Below are positions 1-14,244 of a DNA stretch of 64,000 nt, in pieces; position 1 is the stretch's first letter; each line of letters starts with the position of its first letter. A model generated the notes under the pieces. The model saw only the letters and a list, made by a program, of their open reading frames with translations, was not told the origin of the DNA and ran no database searches. A program made the position numbers and the translations under genes. The DNA is from Stutzerimonas sp. S1 (GTDB lineage: Bacteria; Pseudomonadota; Gammaproteobacteria; Pseudomonadales; Pseudomonadaceae): NCBI RefSeq assembly GCF_025966695.1, contig NZ_JAOEIY010000006.1, forward strand, positions 248,001-312,000, read 5' to 3'.

Positions 1-1290
1 GTTGCCTATGAGTCGGAAGGCGTCGAGCTGCAGCCGGTCGGCGACGCCGTGCTGGTGCCGGTTCGCCAGCTTGCCAGCCAGCTTTCGGCGATTGCTGGGC
101 GCTTCTACGGCGAGCCGAGCCGGAGCCTGCATCTGATCGGCGTGACAGGCACGAACGGCAAGACCAGTGTCAGCCAGCTGGTCGCCCAGGCGCTCGATCG
201 TCTCGGCGAGCGCTGCGGAATCATCGGCACGTTGGGCACAGGCTTTTATGGCGAGCTGGAGCTGGGACGCCATACCACTCCCGACGCGATTGGTGTGCAG
301 GCCACGTTGGCCAATCTGAAAAAGCAGGACGCGCGAGCGGTGGCGATGGAGGTTTCCTCCCATGGGCTCGAGCAGGGCCGCGTGGCTGCCCTCGACTTCG
401 ACGTCGCGGTGTTCACCAATCTGTCGCGTGATCACCTCGATTACCACGGCACCATGGAGGCTTATGGCGCCGCCAAGGCCCGCCTGTTCGACGTACCCGG
501 GTTGCGCTGCCGGGTGATCAATCTGGACGACGCCTTTGGCCGCGTGCTGGCAGCGCAGTCACATGAGTCGCGCTTGATCACCTATAGCCTGGACGACAGT
601 TCGGCCTACCTGTACTGCCCGGACGCGCGGTTGGATGACGATGGCATTCACGCACGGTTGGTCACGCCGCAGGGCGAGCGCTCGCTGCGCAGCCCGCTGT
701 TGGGGCGCTTCAACGTCAGCAACGTGCTGGCGGCTATCGGTGCACTGCTGGGCATGGACTACCCGCTGGATGAGATTCTTGCCGTGCTGCCCGAGCTACA
801 GGGGCCTGCCGGACGGATGGAACGCCTGGGTGGCGGCGATCGACCGCTGGTCGTGGTCGACTACGCCCATACGCCCGACGCACTGGAGAAAGTGCTGACC
901 GCGCTGCGTCCGCATGCACGCGGCAGGCTGGTCTGCCTGTTCGGCTGCGGCGGCGAACGTGATCGCGGCAAGCGCTCGCTGATGGCGCAGGTCGCCGAGC
1001 GGCTGGCCGATGCGGTCATCGTCACCGACGACAACCCGCGCAACGAGCCTGCCGAGCAGATTCTGGATGAGATCCGTCAGGGCTTCCGCCAGCCCGAGCG
1101 AGCGATTTTTACCACTGGACGTGGCGCCGCAATCGCCGCCTGCATCGCGCGCAGTCAGCCAGACGATGTCGTTCTGCTCGCCGGCAAGGGGCACGAGGAC
1201 TATCAGGAAATCTGCGGTGTCCGCCAGCCATTCTCCGATCTCGACGAAGCCCGCAAGGCGCTATCCGCCTGGGAGAAGCACGATGCTTGA
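1..1290 (+). CDS. murE: UDP-MurNAc-tripeptide synthetase MurE (5' partial)
   Basis: Cytoplasmic ligase that adds meso-diaminopimelate to UDP-MurNAc-L-Ala-D-Glu in peptidoglycan precursor synthesis. The reading frame is open from base 1, so the N-terminus lies upstream of the window; the first internal Met-like codon at 49 is not the start. The ATP-binding loop GTNGKTS is visible near 151-171, and the Mur ligase C-terminal domain carries DNPRNEP near 1030, the DNPR motif that family knowledge ties to diaminopimelate choice. It overlaps murF by 8 bases, as usual in the dcw cluster. Identity is near certain; only the 5' end is missing. Confidence 0.97.
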   Translation, partial: VAYESEGVELQPVGDAVLVPVRQLASQLSAIAGRFYGEPSRSLHLIGVTGTNGKTSVSQLVAQALDRLGERCGIIGTLGTGFYGELELGRHTTPDAIGVQATLANLKKQDARAVAMEVSSHGLEQGRVAALDFDVAVFTNLSRDHLDYHGTMEAYGAAKARLFDVPGLRCRVINLDDAFGRVLAAQSHESRLITYSLDDSSAYLYCPDARLDDDGIHARLVTPQGERSLRSPLLGRFNVSNVLAAIGALLGMDYPLDEILAVLPELQGPAGRMERLGGGDRPLVVVDYAHTPDALEKVLTALRPHARGRLVCLFGCGGERDRGKRSLMAQVAERLADAVIVTDDNPRNEPAEQILDEIRQGFRQPERAIFTTGRGAAIAACIARSQPDDVVLLAGKGHEDYQEICGVRQPFSDLDEARKALSAWEKHDA

Positions 1291-2659
1291 AGCGATGCGC
1301 CTGAGCCAGCTGCGCGAGCCCCTCGCCGGGCGTCTGGTGGGTGATGACGCCTGCTTCACGGCAGTAAGTACCGACAGCCGCGGCATTCAGCCGGGGCAGT
1401 TATTCATCGCGTTGACGGGCCCGCGCTTCGATGGCCACGCCTATCTTCGCGACGTGGCAGCCAAAGGCGCGGTCGCTGCATTGGTCGAGCGTGAGATCGA
1501 AGGTGCGGGGCTGCCGCAGTTGGTAGTGGCGGATACGCGGATTGCCCTCGGGCAGCTCGGGGCCTTGAATCGTGCTGCCTTCAACGGGCCGGTGGCGGCA
1601 ATCACCGGTTCCAGCGGCAAGACCAGCGTCAAGGAGATGGTGGCCAGCATCCTGCGTGCCGCGTACGGACAAGACGCCGTGCTGGCCACCCGCGGCAACC
1701 TGAACAACGACCTCGGCGCGCCGCTGACGCTGCTCGAACTCTGCCCCCAGCATCGCGCTGCGGTCATCGAGTTGGGCGCCTCGCGCCCAGGCGAGATCGC
1801 CTACACCGTGGGACTGGTCCGTCCCCATGTCAGCCTGATCACCAACGCTGGCACCGCGCATGTCGGCGAGTTCGGTGGTCCGGAAAAGATCGTCGAGGCC
1901 AAGGGCGAGATCCTCGATGGGCTGGCCGCAGACGGTATTGCCGTGCTCAACCGCGACGACAAGGCCTACCCGGTTTGGGCCGCACGGGCTGCCGGCAAGC
2001 GTATCGTCAGTTTTGGCCTGCAGAATCCGCTGGCGGATTTCTATCCGGGTTCGATTGCCTTCGACATCCGTGGCTGCGTCAATTTCGTGCTGACCGGACC
2101 GCGTGGTGCCGTCCGGGTCCAGCTCAACCTGTTGGGGCGTCACAGCGTCGCCAATGCCCTGGCCGCGGCGGCTGCCGCGCATGCACTGGGCATTTCACCC
2201 GAGGCGATCGTTGCTGGTCTCGAGAACCTGGAACCGGTCAAAGGGCGTGGCGTGGCCCAGATGCTCGGCAACGGCGTGCGTCTGATCGATGACAGCTACA
2301 ACGCCAACCCCGCATCGATCTGCGCGGCAATCGATGTGCTGGCTGGCTTTTCCGGTCGCACCATCCTTGCGCTGGGTGACATGGGCGAGCTGGGTGAGTG
2401 GGCCGAGCAGGGACATCGTGAGGTCGGCACCTATGCCGCCGGCAAGGTCGATGCGCTCTACGCGGTCGGACCGCTGATGGCCCATGCCGTCAATGCCTTT
2501 GGCGCCGGCGGGCGTCATTTTGCCGATCAGGCGAGCCTGATCGAGGCGCTGCGCGTCGAGCAGGGCAGCGCCACCACCATCCTGGTCAAGGGTTCGCGCA
2601 GTGCGGCGATGGACAAAGTCGTCGACGCCCTGTGCGGGTCTGTTATGGAGAAACATTGA
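1283..2659 (+). CDS. murF: UDP-MurNAc-tripeptide:D-Ala-D-Ala ligase MurF
   Basis: Adds D-Ala-D-Ala to the UDP-MurNAc-tripeptide in the cytoplasm, completing the pentapeptide precursor. The 458-residue product starts [16 protein letters not shown] and has the Mur-ligase P-loop [10 protein letters not shown] near residue 109 and a C-terminal domain with DDSYNANP. The open frame extends upstream to about 1010, but that extension only reads murE in another frame, so I use the ATG at 1283, which overlaps the murE stop. It ends in TGATG, with the mraY start sharing one base, implying translational coupling. Confidence 0.97.
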   Translation: MLEAMRLSQLREPLAGRLVGDDACFTAVSTDSRGIQPGQLFIALTGPRFDGHAYLRDVAAKGAVAALVEREIEGAGLPQLVVADTRIALGQLGALNRAAFNGPVAAITGSSGKTSVKEMVASILRAAYGQDAVLATRGNLNNDLGAPLTLLELCPQHRAAVIELGASRPGEIAYTVGLVRPHVSLITNAGTAHVGEFGGPEKIVEAKGEILDGLAADGIAVLNRDDKAYPVWAARAAGKRIVSFGLQNPLADFYPGSIAFDIRGCVNFVLTGPRGAVRVQLNLLGRHSVANALAAAAAAHALGISPEAIVAGLENLEPVKGRGVAQMLGNGVRLIDDSYNANPASICAAIDVLAGFSGRTILALGDMGELGEWAEQGHREVGTYAAGKVDALYAVGPLMAHAVNAFGAGGRHFADQASLIEALRVEQGSATTILVKGSRSAAMDKVVDALCGSVMEKH

Positions 2660-3741
2660 TGCTGCTGCTACTCGCCGAGTACCTGCAACAGTTCCACAAG
2701 GGCTTCGCGGTCTTCCAGTACCTGACCCTGCGCGGCATCCTTGGCGTGCTCACCGCGCTGGTGTTGTCGCTGTGGATGGGGCCTTGGCTGATCCGGACCC
2801 TGCAACTGCGGCAGATCGGCCAGGCGGTGCGTACCGATGGCCCTCAATCGCACCTGTCCAAATCCGGTACGCCTACCATGGGCGGCGCTCTGATTCTCAG
2901 CGCCATCACCATCAGCACACTGCTCTGGGCCGACTTGTCCAACCGCTATGTCTGGGTGGTGCTCGCGGTGACGCTGCTGTTCGGTGCAGTCGGCTGGGTG
3001 GACGACTACCGCAAGGTCATCGAGAAGAACTCGCGTGGCCTGCCGAGCCGCTGGAAGTATTTCTGGCAGTCGGTGTTCGGCATCGGCGCGGCGATCTTCC
3101 TTTATATGACGGCGCAGACGCCGGTAGAGACGACCCTGATCCTACCGCTGCTGAAGGATATCGAGATTCCGCTGGGTATCGGCTTCGTCGTGCTGACGTA
3201 CTTCGTCATCGTCGGGTCGAGCAATGCGGTGAACCTCACCGATGGCCTCGACGGCCTGGCGATCATGCCAACGGTTATGGTCGGCGGTGGCCTGGGCATC
3301 TTCTGCTACCTGTCAGGCAACATGAACTTCGCCGAGTACCTGCTGATTCCCTACGTGCCGGGGGCCGGTGAGCTGATCGTATTCTGCGGTGCCCTGACCG
3401 GCGCTGGCCTGGGCTTTCTCTGGTTCAACACCTATCCGGCTCAGGTATTCATGGGCGACGTCGGCGCCCTGGCGCTGGGCGCCGCGCTGGGCACCATCGC
3501 CGTCATCGTTCGCCAGGAAGTGGTGCTGTTCATCATGGGCGGCGTTTTCGTGATGGAAACACTGTCGGTGATGATCCAGGTCGCCTCCTTCAAGCTGACC
3601 GGCAAGCGGGTCTTCCGCATGGCGCCGATCCATCACCATTTCGAACTCAAAGGCTGGCCTGAACCACGGGTGATCGTGCGCTTCTGGATCATCACCGTGA
3701 TCCTCGTGCTGATCGGTCTTGCCACGTTGAAACTGAGGTAA
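2659..3741 (+). CDS. mraY: phospho-MurNAc-pentapeptide translocase MraY
   Basis: Integral membrane enzyme that transfers phospho-MurNAc-pentapeptide to undecaprenyl phosphate, making lipid I. The 360-residue product has about ten hydrophobic segments, the signature [13 protein letters not shown], an early DDYRK acidic pair, and the MAPIHHHFE loop, all typical of MraY. The ATG at 2659 is chosen because it overlaps the murF stop by one base and gives the usual family length; an upstream GTG at 2632 would add a hydrophilic tail inside murF. Confidence 0.97.
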   Translation: MLLLLAEYLQQFHKGFAVFQYLTLRGILGVLTALVLSLWMGPWLIRTLQLRQIGQAVRTDGPQSHLSKSGTPTMGGALILSAITISTLLWADLSNRYVWVVLAVTLLFGAVGWVDDYRKVIEKNSRGLPSRWKYFWQSVFGIGAAIFLYMTAQTPVETTLILPLLKDIEIPLGIGFVVLTYFVIVGSSNAVNLTDGLDGLAIMPTVMVGGGLGIFCYLSGNMNFAEYLLIPYVPGAGELIVFCGALTGAGLGFLWFNTYPAQVFMGDVGALALGAALGTIAVIVRQEVVLFIMGGVFVMETLSVMIQVASFKLTGKRVFRMAPIHHHFELKGWPEPRVIVRFWIITVILVLIGLATLKLR

Positions 3742-3747
3742 CAGAGA

Positions 3748-5091
3748 GTGCTCATCGCTTCCGACCAGTTCCGTATCGTTGTCGGCCTCGGCAAGAGCGG
3801 CATGTCCGTGGTTCGCCATCTGGCGCGCCGCGGGCTGCCGTTTGCGGTCGCCGACACGCGCGCGAACCCGCCGGAGTTGGACACGCTCAAGGCGCAATAC
3901 CCTCAGGTCGAAGTACGTTGCGGCGAGCTGGACGTAGAGTTCCTCTGCCGTGCCAGCGAACTGCTGGTCAGCCCCGGGCTGGCCGTCAGCACTCCCGCGC
4001 TACAGGCTGCTGCCGCGCGCGGTGTGAAGCTCTCCGGCGATATTGATCTGTTCGCCCGCGAGGCCAAGGCGCCGATCGTCGCGATCACCGGCTCCAACGC
4101 CAAGAGCACGGTTACCACGCTGGTTGGCGAAATGGCCGCCGCGGCAGGGCGTAAGGTCGCTGTGGGTGGCAACCTGGGCACGCCGGCACTCGATCTGCTT
4201 GATGACGATGTCGAGCTCTACGTGCTAGAGCTGTCGAGTTTCCAGCTGGAAACCACGGACCAGCTGAACGCCGAGGTCGCTACCTGCCTGAATGTCAGCG
4301 AAGACCACATGGACCGCTACAGCGGGCTGCCGGCTTACCATCAGGCCAAGCACCGCATTTTCCGCGGAGCGCGGCAGGTGGTGATCAATCGCGATGACCG
4401 TCTGAGCCGGCCGCTGATCGGCGAAGATGTACCGGTCTGGTCGTTCGGCCTCGGCAAGCCGGATTTCAAGGGCTTCGGTTTGTTCGAGGAGCGTGGCGAG
4501 AAGTACCTCGCGTTCCAGTTCGAAGCGCTGATGCCGGTCGGTGAGTTGAAGATCCGCGGTGCACATAATCAGGCCAATGCCTTGGCAGCATTGGCGTTGG
4601 GGCATGCGGTCGGCCTGCCGTTCGACGCAATGCTGCAGACGCTGCGTTCGTTTGCCGGGTTGCCGCATCGCTGTCAGTGGGTCGGTCAGCATCAGGGCGT
4701 CGCGTTCTACGACGACTCCAAGGCGACCAATGTCGGCGCGGCGCTCGCGGCGATCGACGGTCTTGGTGCCGACATCGACGGCAAGCTAGTGCTCATCGCT
4801 GGCGGTGACGGCAAGGGCGCCGATTTTTCCGCTCTGCATGCACCGGTTGCGCGCTTCTGCCGTGCGGTGATTCTGCTCGGGCGCGATGCCGATCAGCTGG
4901 CTGTCGCGCTGGATGGTGCCGCGCCGCTGCTTCACGTGAGCTCGTTGAACGAGGCGGTACAGCAGGCGACCGCATGCGCCAAGACCGGCGATGCAGTGCT
5001 GCTCTCACCGGCTTGCGCCAGCCTCGACATGTTCAAGAATTTCGAGGAGCGCGGCCGTCTGTTCGCCGCAGCGGTGGAGGCGCTCAGCTGA
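3748..5091 (+). CDS. murD: UDP-MurNAc-L-Ala:D-Glu ligase MurD
   Basis: Cytoplasmic ligase adding D-glutamate to UDP-MurNAc-L-Ala. The 447-residue protein has the N-terminal nucleotide fold (VVGLGKSGMS), the ATP loop GSNAKSTVT near residue 112, and the C-terminal Mur ligase domain with YDDSKATN. The start is a GTG at 3748, six bases after the mraY stop, preceded by a weak AGAG element. It overlaps ftsW by one base (TGATG). Confidence 0.97.
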   Translation: MLIASDQFRIVVGLGKSGMSVVRHLARRGLPFAVADTRANPPELDTLKAQYPQVEVRCGELDVEFLCRASELLVSPGLAVSTPALQAAAARGVKLSGDIDLFAREAKAPIVAITGSNAKSTVTTLVGEMAAAAGRKVAVGGNLGTPALDLLDDDVELYVLELSSFQLETTDQLNAEVATCLNVSEDHMDRYSGLPAYHQAKHRIFRGARQVVINRDDRLSRPLIGEDVPVWSFGLGKPDFKGFGLFEERGEKYLAFQFEALMPVGELKIRGAHNQANALAALALGHAVGLPFDAMLQTLRSFAGLPHRCQWVGQHQGVAFYDDSKATNVGAALAAIDGLGADIDGKLVLIAGGDGKGADFSALHAPVARFCRAVILLGRDADQLAVALDGAAPLLHVSSLNEAVQQATACAKTGDAVLLSPACASLDMFKNFEERGRLFAAAVEALS

Positions 5092-6317
5092 TGTTGGCCT
5101 TCCTGCGTACCGCACCTTCGCCACTGTTCGGCCCTCGCGGTCTGGATCTGGACTTCCCGCTGCTGGCCGGCTGCCTGGCGCTGCTCGGCCTGGGCCTGGT
5201 CATGATCACTTCGGCGTCCTCCGAGGTGGCGGCGGTGAACGCAGGTAACGCGCTGTATCACATGAGTCGTCACCTGGTGTACGTGGCGCTCGGCCTGGGG
5301 GCAGCGGCGGTGATGCTGCTGGTCCCTGTATCCACCTGGCAGCGGTTGGACTGGATGCTGCTGCTGGCTGCCTTCGGCCTGCTGATCCTGGTGCTGATTC
5401 CAGGTATCGGCCGCGAGGTGAACGGTTCGATGCGCTGGATCGGCTTCGGTGCCTTCAACGTGCAGCCGTCCGAGCTGGCGAAGGTGTTCGTGGTGATCTA
5501 CCTCGCGGGATATCTGGTGCGCCGTCAGGAAGAGGTACGTGAGAGCTTCTGGGGCTTCGCCAAACCGTTCCTGGTATTGCTGCCGATGGCCTTCCTGCTG
5601 CTTATGGAGCCGGACTTCGGCGCCACCGTGGTGATGATGGGCTCGGCGGTGGCCATGCTCTTTCTCGGCGGCGTCGGGCTGATCCGCTTCAGCCTGCTGG
5701 TTGCCGCGGCCGTTGGCGCGGTGTTCGTGCTGGTGCAGACCCAGGAGTATCGTCTGCAGCGCCTGATCACCTTCACCGATCCGTGGGCCGACCAGTACGG
5801 CGCCGGCTACCAGCTGACGCAGGCGCTGATCGCCTTCGGGCGTGGTGAGTGGTTCGGTGTCGGACTGGGCAACAGCGTGCAGAAGCAGTTCTATCTGCCC
5901 GAGGCGCATACCGACTTCGTGTTCTCCGTGCTGGCCGAGGAACTGGGCATGGTCGGCGCGTTGCTGACCATTCTGCTGTTCGCTTTCGTCGGTGTGCGTG
6001 CGCTGTACATTGGTCTGCGCGCGGAAAAGGCTCGGCAGTTCTTCGCCGCCTATGTGGCGTGGGGCATGGCATTCCTCTGGCTCGGCCAGTTCCTGATCAA
6101 CGTTGGAGTGAACGTCGGCCTGCTGCCCACCAAGGGATTGACCCTGCCGTTCCTCAGCTACGGCGGCAGTTCGCTGGTGGTGACCTGCGCAAGCATGGCG
6201 CTGCTGCTGCGTATCGAATGGGAAAGCCGCACGGTGCTAGGCAGCGAGGATGTCGAGTTCAGCGAGGCGGACTTCGACGAGGCGCCGGCCGCCAAGGAGG
6301 TCGCCCATGGCCGCTAA
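5091..6317 (+). CDS. ftsW: septal peptidoglycan glycosyltransferase FtsW
   Basis: SEDS-family inner-membrane polymerase that works with FtsI at the division septum. The 408-residue product has about ten transmembrane segments and the SEDS signature TKGLTLPFLSYGGSS near the end, plus the VQPSEL motif. The start at 5091 overlaps the murD stop; longer versions of the frame read into murD. The C-terminal cytoplasmic tail is acidic. It overlaps murG by 11 bases. Confidence 0.96.
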   Translation: MLAFLRTAPSPLFGPRGLDLDFPLLAGCLALLGLGLVMITSASSEVAAVNAGNALYHMSRHLVYVALGLGAAAVMLLVPVSTWQRLDWMLLLAAFGLLILVLIPGIGREVNGSMRWIGFGAFNVQPSELAKVFVVIYLAGYLVRRQEEVRESFWGFAKPFLVLLPMAFLLLMEPDFGATVVMMGSAVAMLFLGGVGLIRFSLLVAAAVGAVFVLVQTQEYRLQRLITFTDPWADQYGAGYQLTQALIAFGRGEWFGVGLGNSVQKQFYLPEAHTDFVFSVLAEELGMVGALLTILLFAFVGVRALYIGLRAEKARQFFAAYVAWGMAFLWLGQFLINVGVNVGLLPTKGLTLPFLSYGGSSLVVTCASMALLLRIEWESRTVLGSEDVEFSEADFDEAPAAKEVAHGR

Positions 6318-7369
6318 TGTATTGATCATGGCCGGCGGGACCGGCGGCCACGTTTTTCCTGCCCTGGCCTGTGCCCGGGAGTTCCAGGCGCGCGGTTATG
6401 CCGTGCATTGGCTGGGAACGCCGCGCGGCATCGAGAACGAGCTGGTGCCGGCTGCCGGCCTGCCTTTGCATCTGATCCAGGTCAGTGGGTTGCGCGGCAA
6501 GAATCTGCTGGCGCTGCTCAAGGCACCTTGGCAACTGTTCCGATCGCTGCTGCAGGCGCGGCGGATCATCAGCGAGATCAAGCCGGTCTGTGTACTCGGA
6601 CTAGGCGGTTATGTCACCGGCCCGGGCGGCCTGGCGGCGAAGCTTGCCGGCGCGCCGCTGATCATTCACGAGCAGAACGCCGTGGCCGGGACCGCCAATC
6701 GCAGCCTGGTGCCGTTGGCTCGTCGTGTCTGCGAGGCCTTCCCGGATACCTTCAAGGCCAGCGACAAGCGTCGTACCACCGGCAATCCGGTGCGCGAGGA
6801 ACTGTTCCTCGAGACACCGCGCGATACGCTGACCGGCCGTCGTCCGCGTCTGCTGGTTCTGGGGGGCAGTCTGGGTGCCGAACCGTTGAACAAGCTGCTG
6901 CCGGCCGCGCTGGCTCAGGTGTCGGCGGAGTTGCGCCCCGAGGTGTTCCATCAGGCTGGCAAGCAGCACGCCGAAATCACCAAACAGCGCTACGTCGAGG
7001 CGGGAGTCGAGGCCGAGGTCGCGCCCTTCATCAAGGACATGGCGCGGGCCTATGCCTGGGCGGACCTGGTGATTTGCCGTGCCGGAGCGCTAACCGTCTG
7101 CGAGTTGGCGGCTGCCGGTCTGCCGTCGTTCCTCGTTCCGTTGCCCCATGCAATCGATGATCACCAGACACGCAACGCCGAATATCTGGCGAAGGAAGGC
7201 GCTGCCGTTCTTCTGCCACAAGCCAAGACTGATGCCGCCGTGCTTGCCGCACGGCTGACCGAGGTAATGATGCAGCCGGAAAAACTCAAGGCCATGGGAG
7301 CCACCGCACGCCGGCTGGCTCGGCCGGATGCCACCCGTCGCGTGGTCGATATCTGTCTGGAGGTGGCCA

Positions 7370-7377
<8 letters not shown>
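6307..7377 (+). CDS. murG: lipid II synthase MurG
   Basis: Peripheral membrane GT-B glycosyltransferase that adds GlcNAc to lipid I to give lipid II. The 356-residue protein begins [20 protein letters not shown], whose GGTGGH loop binds the lipid diphosphate, and has a second-domain GGSLGA loop and a UDP-sugar region around [15 protein letters not shown]. An AAGGAGG Shine-Dalgarno sits just upstream of 6307, which decides the start against an in-frame upstream ATG at 6250. It overlaps murC by 8 bases. Confidence 0.97.
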
Positions 7378-9771
<2,394 letters not shown>

Positions 9772-9773
9772 GC

Positions 9774-10631
9774 ATGATCACCACGCTGCGTCATTCGCAA
9801 CCCGGAGGCGGCCGCACTTCGCGCAAGCCGGCGCCGCGTGGGGCGAGTCGCCTGGTGGAACGTGAGCCGTTGTCTGCGCGCCTGCCTCGGCCAAGCCTGG
9901 GCGGAATCAAACGCTTCGTCTGGCCGCTGTTGCTGGTTGGCCTGGCGGTCGGCCTCTACGAGCTAGGGGAACGTCTGTTGCCTTATGCCGATCGGCCTAT
10001 CACCAAGGTCAGCGTGCAAGGCGAGTTGAGCTATGTGGCTCGAGACGCGGTACAGCAGCGCATCGCACCATTCGTCGAGGCAAGTTTCTTCAAGGTTGAT
10101 CTGAATGCCTTGCGCCACGACCTCGAGCAGATGCCCTGGATCGCCCATGTCGAGGTGCGCCGCGTATGGCCGGATCAGGTGCAGGTGAGTCTGGAGGAGC
10201 AACTGCCGATCGCCCGCTGGGGCGACGAGGCCCTGCTGAACAATAAGGGGCAGGCTTTCGCGCCGAATAACCTCAATCATTATGAACACTTACCGCAATT
10301 GCATGGTCCGAAGCGGGCTCAGCAACGGGTCATGCAGCAGTACCAGATGCTCAGCCAGATGCTTCGGCCGCTGGGCTTCTCCATCGCAAGCCTGGAACTG
10401 CGGGAGCGGGGCAGCTGGTTCCTGACCACCAGCCAGGGCATCGAGCTGTTGCTGGGACGGGACCACGTGGTGGAAAAAATGCGCCGTTTCAATGCCATCT
10501 ATCAAAAGGCGCTGCAGACGGAAAGCGAGAAAATTGCACGGATCGACCTGCGTTATGCCAACGGCCTGGCCGTTGCCTGGCGTGAGCCGATCCCGGCGGC
10601 GACGGACATGACCGTCGCCGTGAAGAATTGA
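9774..10631 (+). CDS. ftsQ: cell division protein FtsQ
   Basis: Bitopic inner-membrane divisome protein that binds FtsB/FtsL. The 285-residue product shows a basic, proline/arginine-rich cytoplasmic N-terminus, one membrane span around residues 45-65, a POTRA domain ([13 protein letters not shown] onward) and the FtsQ periplasmic domain with [15 protein letters not shown]. It sits in the expected place between ddlB and ftsA. Confidence 0.95.
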   Translation: MITTLRHSQPGGGRTSRKPAPRGASRLVEREPLSARLPRPSLGGIKRFVWPLLLVGLAVGLYELGERLLPYADRPITKVSVQGELSYVARDAVQQRIAPFVEASFFKVDLNALRHDLEQMPWIAHVEVRRVWPDQVQVSLEEQLPIARWGDEALLNNKGQAFAPNNLNHYEHLPQLHGPKRAQQRVMQQYQMLSQMLRPLGFSIASLELRERGSWFLTTSQGIELLLGRDHVVEKMRRFNAIYQKALQTESEKIARIDLRYANGLAVAWREPIPAATDMTVAVKN

Positions 10632-10644
10632 GGAACGAAACAAA

Positions 10645-11892
10645 ATGTCTAGCGTGCAAAGCGGCAAGATGATCGTCGGTCTCGACATCGGCACCTCTAA
10701 GGTGGTCGCGCTGGTGGGCGAGGTGACGGCCGACGGTGAACTGGAGATCGTCGGCATCGGCACTCATCCGTCCCGCGGCCTGAAGAAGGGCGTGGTAGTC
10801 AACATCGAGTCCACCGTGCAGTCGATCCAGCGTGCCGTCGAGGAGGCCCAGCTGATGGCCGGCTGCCGTATTCACTCGGCCTTCGTTGGCCTGGCCGGCA
10901 ACCATATCCGCAGCCTGAACTCCCATGGAATCGTGGCGATTCGTGACCGCGAAGTCAGCAGTGCGGACCTCGAGCGCGTGCTCGATGCCGCTCAGGCGGT
11001 GGCGATTCCTGCGGATCAGCGCGTGCTGCACACGCTGCCGCAGGATTACGTGATCGACAATCAGGAAGGCGTGCGTGAACCCTTGGGCATGTCCGGGGTA
11101 CGCCTGGAAGCCAAGGTGCATGTCGTGACCTGTGCGGTAAATGCTGCGCAGAACATCGAGAAATGCGTGCGTCGCTGCGGTCTGGAGGTTGACGACATCA
11201 TTCTCGAGCAGCTGGCCTCGGCGCACGCGGTACTGACCGATGACGAAAAGGAGCTGGGCGTGTGCCTGGTGGATATCGGCGGCGGCACTACCGACATCTG
11301 CATCTTCACCGAAGGGGCGATTCGCCATACGGCGGTGATCCCGATCGCCGGTGACCAGGTCACCAACGACATCGCGATGGCCCTGCGCACCCCCACGCAG
11401 TACGCCGAGGAAATCAAGATTCGCTATGCCTGCGCACTGGCCAAGCTGGCCGGCGCCGGCGAAACCATCAAAGTGCCGAGCGTGGGTGAGCGCCCGCCGC
11501 GCGAGCTATCCCGTCAGGCCTTGGCCGAAGTGGTGGAGCCGCGTTACGACGAACTGTTCACGCTGATCCAGGCCGAGCTGCGGCGCAGCGGTTACGAAGA
11601 TCTGGTACCGGCCGGCATCGTGCTGACCGGCGGCACGTCGAAGATGGAAGGTGCAGTCGAACTGGCCGAAGAGATTTTCCATATGCCGGTACGTCTGGGC
11701 GTTCCGCATACGGTCAAGGGACTGAATGACGTGGTGCGCAATCCGATATACGCAACCGGTGTCGGCCTGCTGCTCTACGGTCTGCAAAAGCAGGCCGATG
11801 GTGTCGGCCCGCGCGGTACCGGCAGCTTCAACGAAGAAACCAAAACATCTGTTCTGGATCGGCTCAAAGGCTGGATCCAGGGCAATTTCTAA
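10645..11892 (+). CDS. ftsA: cell division protein FtsA
   Basis: Actin-like ATPase that anchors FtsZ to the membrane. The 415-residue protein starts with the phosphate-1 motif VGLDIGTSKVVALVGE, has the central DIGGGTTD phosphate-2 motif and ends with a probable amphipathic targeting helix (LDRLKGWIQGNF). A GAGGA ribosome site precedes the ATG by nine bases. Confidence 0.97.
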   Translation: MSSVQSGKMIVGLDIGTSKVVALVGEVTADGELEIVGIGTHPSRGLKKGVVVNIESTVQSIQRAVEEAQLMAGCRIHSAFVGLAGNHIRSLNSHGIVAIRDREVSSADLERVLDAAQAVAIPADQRVLHTLPQDYVIDNQEGVREPLGMSGVRLEAKVHVVTCAVNAAQNIEKCVRRCGLEVDDIILEQLASAHAVLTDDEKELGVCLVDIGGGTTDICIFTEGAIRHTAVIPIAGDQVTNDIAMALRTPTQYAEEIKIRYACALAKLAGAGETIKVPSVGERPPRELSRQALAEVVEPRYDELFTLIQAELRRSGYEDLVPAGIVLTGGTSKMEGAVELAEEIFHMPVRLGVPHTVKGLNDVVRNPIYATGVGLLLYGLQKQADGVGPRGTGSFNEETKTSVLDRLKGWIQGNF

Positions 11893-11939
11893 GCAGTACG
11901 CGGCAACTCAAAACTAGAAAGCTGGAAGGAGAGAGGGAA

Positions 11940-13124
11940 ATGTTCGAACTCGTAGATCATACCCCGCAAAGTGCAGTCATCAAGGTCATCGGCGTCGGCG
12001 GTGGTGGCGGCAATGCCGTCAATCACATGGTCCGTAACAACGTCGAGGGCGTCGAATTCATCTGTGCCAACACCGACGCACAAGCGCTGAAGAAAATCGA
12101 AGCGCGTACCGTGCTGCAGCTCGGCTCGGCGATCACCAAGGGCCTGGGCGCCGGGACCAATCCGGACATCGGTCGCCAGGCGGCGATGGAAGATCGCGAG
12201 CGCATCGCCGAAGTGCTTGAAGGCGCCGACATGGTGTTCATCACCACCGGCATGGGCGGCGGCACCGGTACCGGCGCGGCGCCGATCATCGCGTCGGTGG
12301 CCAAGGAAATGGGCATCCTCACCGTTGCTGTGGTCACTCGTCCGTTCCCGTTTGAGGGCCGTCGCCGCATGCAGGTGGCCGACGAAGGCATTCGCGCGCT
12401 GTCCGAATGCGTCGACTCGCTGATCACCATTCCCAACGAGAAGCTGCTGACCATCCTCGGCAAGGACGCCAGCCTGCTGTCCGCCTTCGCCAAGGCTGAC
12501 GACGTGCTGACCGGCGCGGTGCGCGGCATCTCCGACATCATGCAGCGTCCGGGTCTGATGAACGTCGACTTCGCTGACGTCAAGACCGTCATGGGCGAGA
12601 TGGGCATGGCGATGATGGGCACTGGCTGCGCCACTGGTCCGAATCGTGCGCGTGAGGCCACCGAGGCGGCGATCCGCAACCCGCTGCTGGAAGACGTGAA
12701 CCTGCAGGGTGCCCGCGGCATTCTGGTGAACATCACTGCCGGCCTGGATCTGTCCCTGGGTGAATATGCCGCCGTGGGTGAAATCATCGAAGCCTTCGCT
12801 TCCGATGAGGCCACCGTGAAGGTAGGCGCCGTGATCGATCCGGACATGCGCGACGAGCTGCACGTGACCGTGGTCGCTACTGGCCTGGGTCCGCGCAACG
12901 AGAAGCCGGTGAAGGTCGTGGACAATACTCTGCAGACCACCGTGGCTGCGTCCGCCCCGGTCGCGCCGCGTCAGGAGCAGGCTGCGGTGAACTATCGCGA
13001 CCTCGAGCGTCCGACCGTGATGCGCAACCAGGCTCATGCTGCGGCTACCGCGGCGAAACTGAACCCGCAAGAAGATCTGGATTACCTCGATATTCCGGCC
13101 TTCCTGCGTCGTCAGGCCGATTGA
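11940..13124 (+). CDS. ftsZ: cell division GTPase FtsZ
   Basis: Tubulin-like GTPase that forms the division ring. The 394-residue product has the G-box GGGTGTG near residues 106-112, the T7 loop region NVDFADVKTVM, a variable linker after about residue 320 and the conserved C-terminal peptide DYLDIPAFLRRQAD that binds FtsA/ZipA. An unusually purine-rich leader (GAAGGAGAGAGGGAA) lies directly before the ATG and fits high expression. Confidence 0.98.
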   Translation: MFELVDHTPQSAVIKVIGVGGGGGNAVNHMVRNNVEGVEFICANTDAQALKKIEARTVLQLGSAITKGLGAGTNPDIGRQAAMEDRERIAEVLEGADMVFITTGMGGGTGTGAAPIIASVAKEMGILTVAVVTRPFPFEGRRRMQVADEGIRALSECVDSLITIPNEKLLTILGKDASLLSAFAKADDVLTGAVRGISDIMQRPGLMNVDFADVKTVMGEMGMAMMGTGCATGPNRAREATEAAIRNPLLEDVNLQGARGILVNITAGLDLSLGEYAAVGEIIEAFASDEATVKVGAVIDPDMRDELHVTVVATGLGPRNEKPVKVVDNTLQTTVAASAPVAPRQEQAAVNYRDLERPTVMRNQAHAAATAAKLNPQEDLDYLDIPAFLRRQAD

Positions 13125-13196
13125 TTGAAGTTATCAGGAGTATTGGTGTGATTGGTGTTCAGCAAAGTTGGCATCTGCTATTATCGCCGGCAATTG

Positions 13197-14150
<954 letters not shown>

Positions 14151-14176
14151 GCAATACCTCTCTTCCTGAAATTCTT

Positions 14177-14202
14177 AAGCCACCTTCGGGTGGCTTTTTT
14201 TT
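14177..14202 (+). terminator. intrinsic terminator of the mur-fts-lpxC cluster
   Basis: Perfect 8-base stem AAGCCACC / GGTGGCTT closed by a TTCG tetraloop and followed by a run of T. It lies 26 bases after the lpxC stop and ends the + strand gene block. Confidence 0.9.
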
Positions 14203-14244
14203 GCCTATCTTTTGCGGTGGCTGGTCCAGCACCTGAGCATCACG

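Noticed and set aside
1010..1282. N-terminal extension of MurF
   Set aside because: It only reads murE in another frame; the ATG at 1283 gives the normal family N-terminus and operon overlap.
11889..13070. Long antisense frame over ftsZ
   Set aside because: ftsZ is certain on the + strand; the antisense product has no recognisable pattern.
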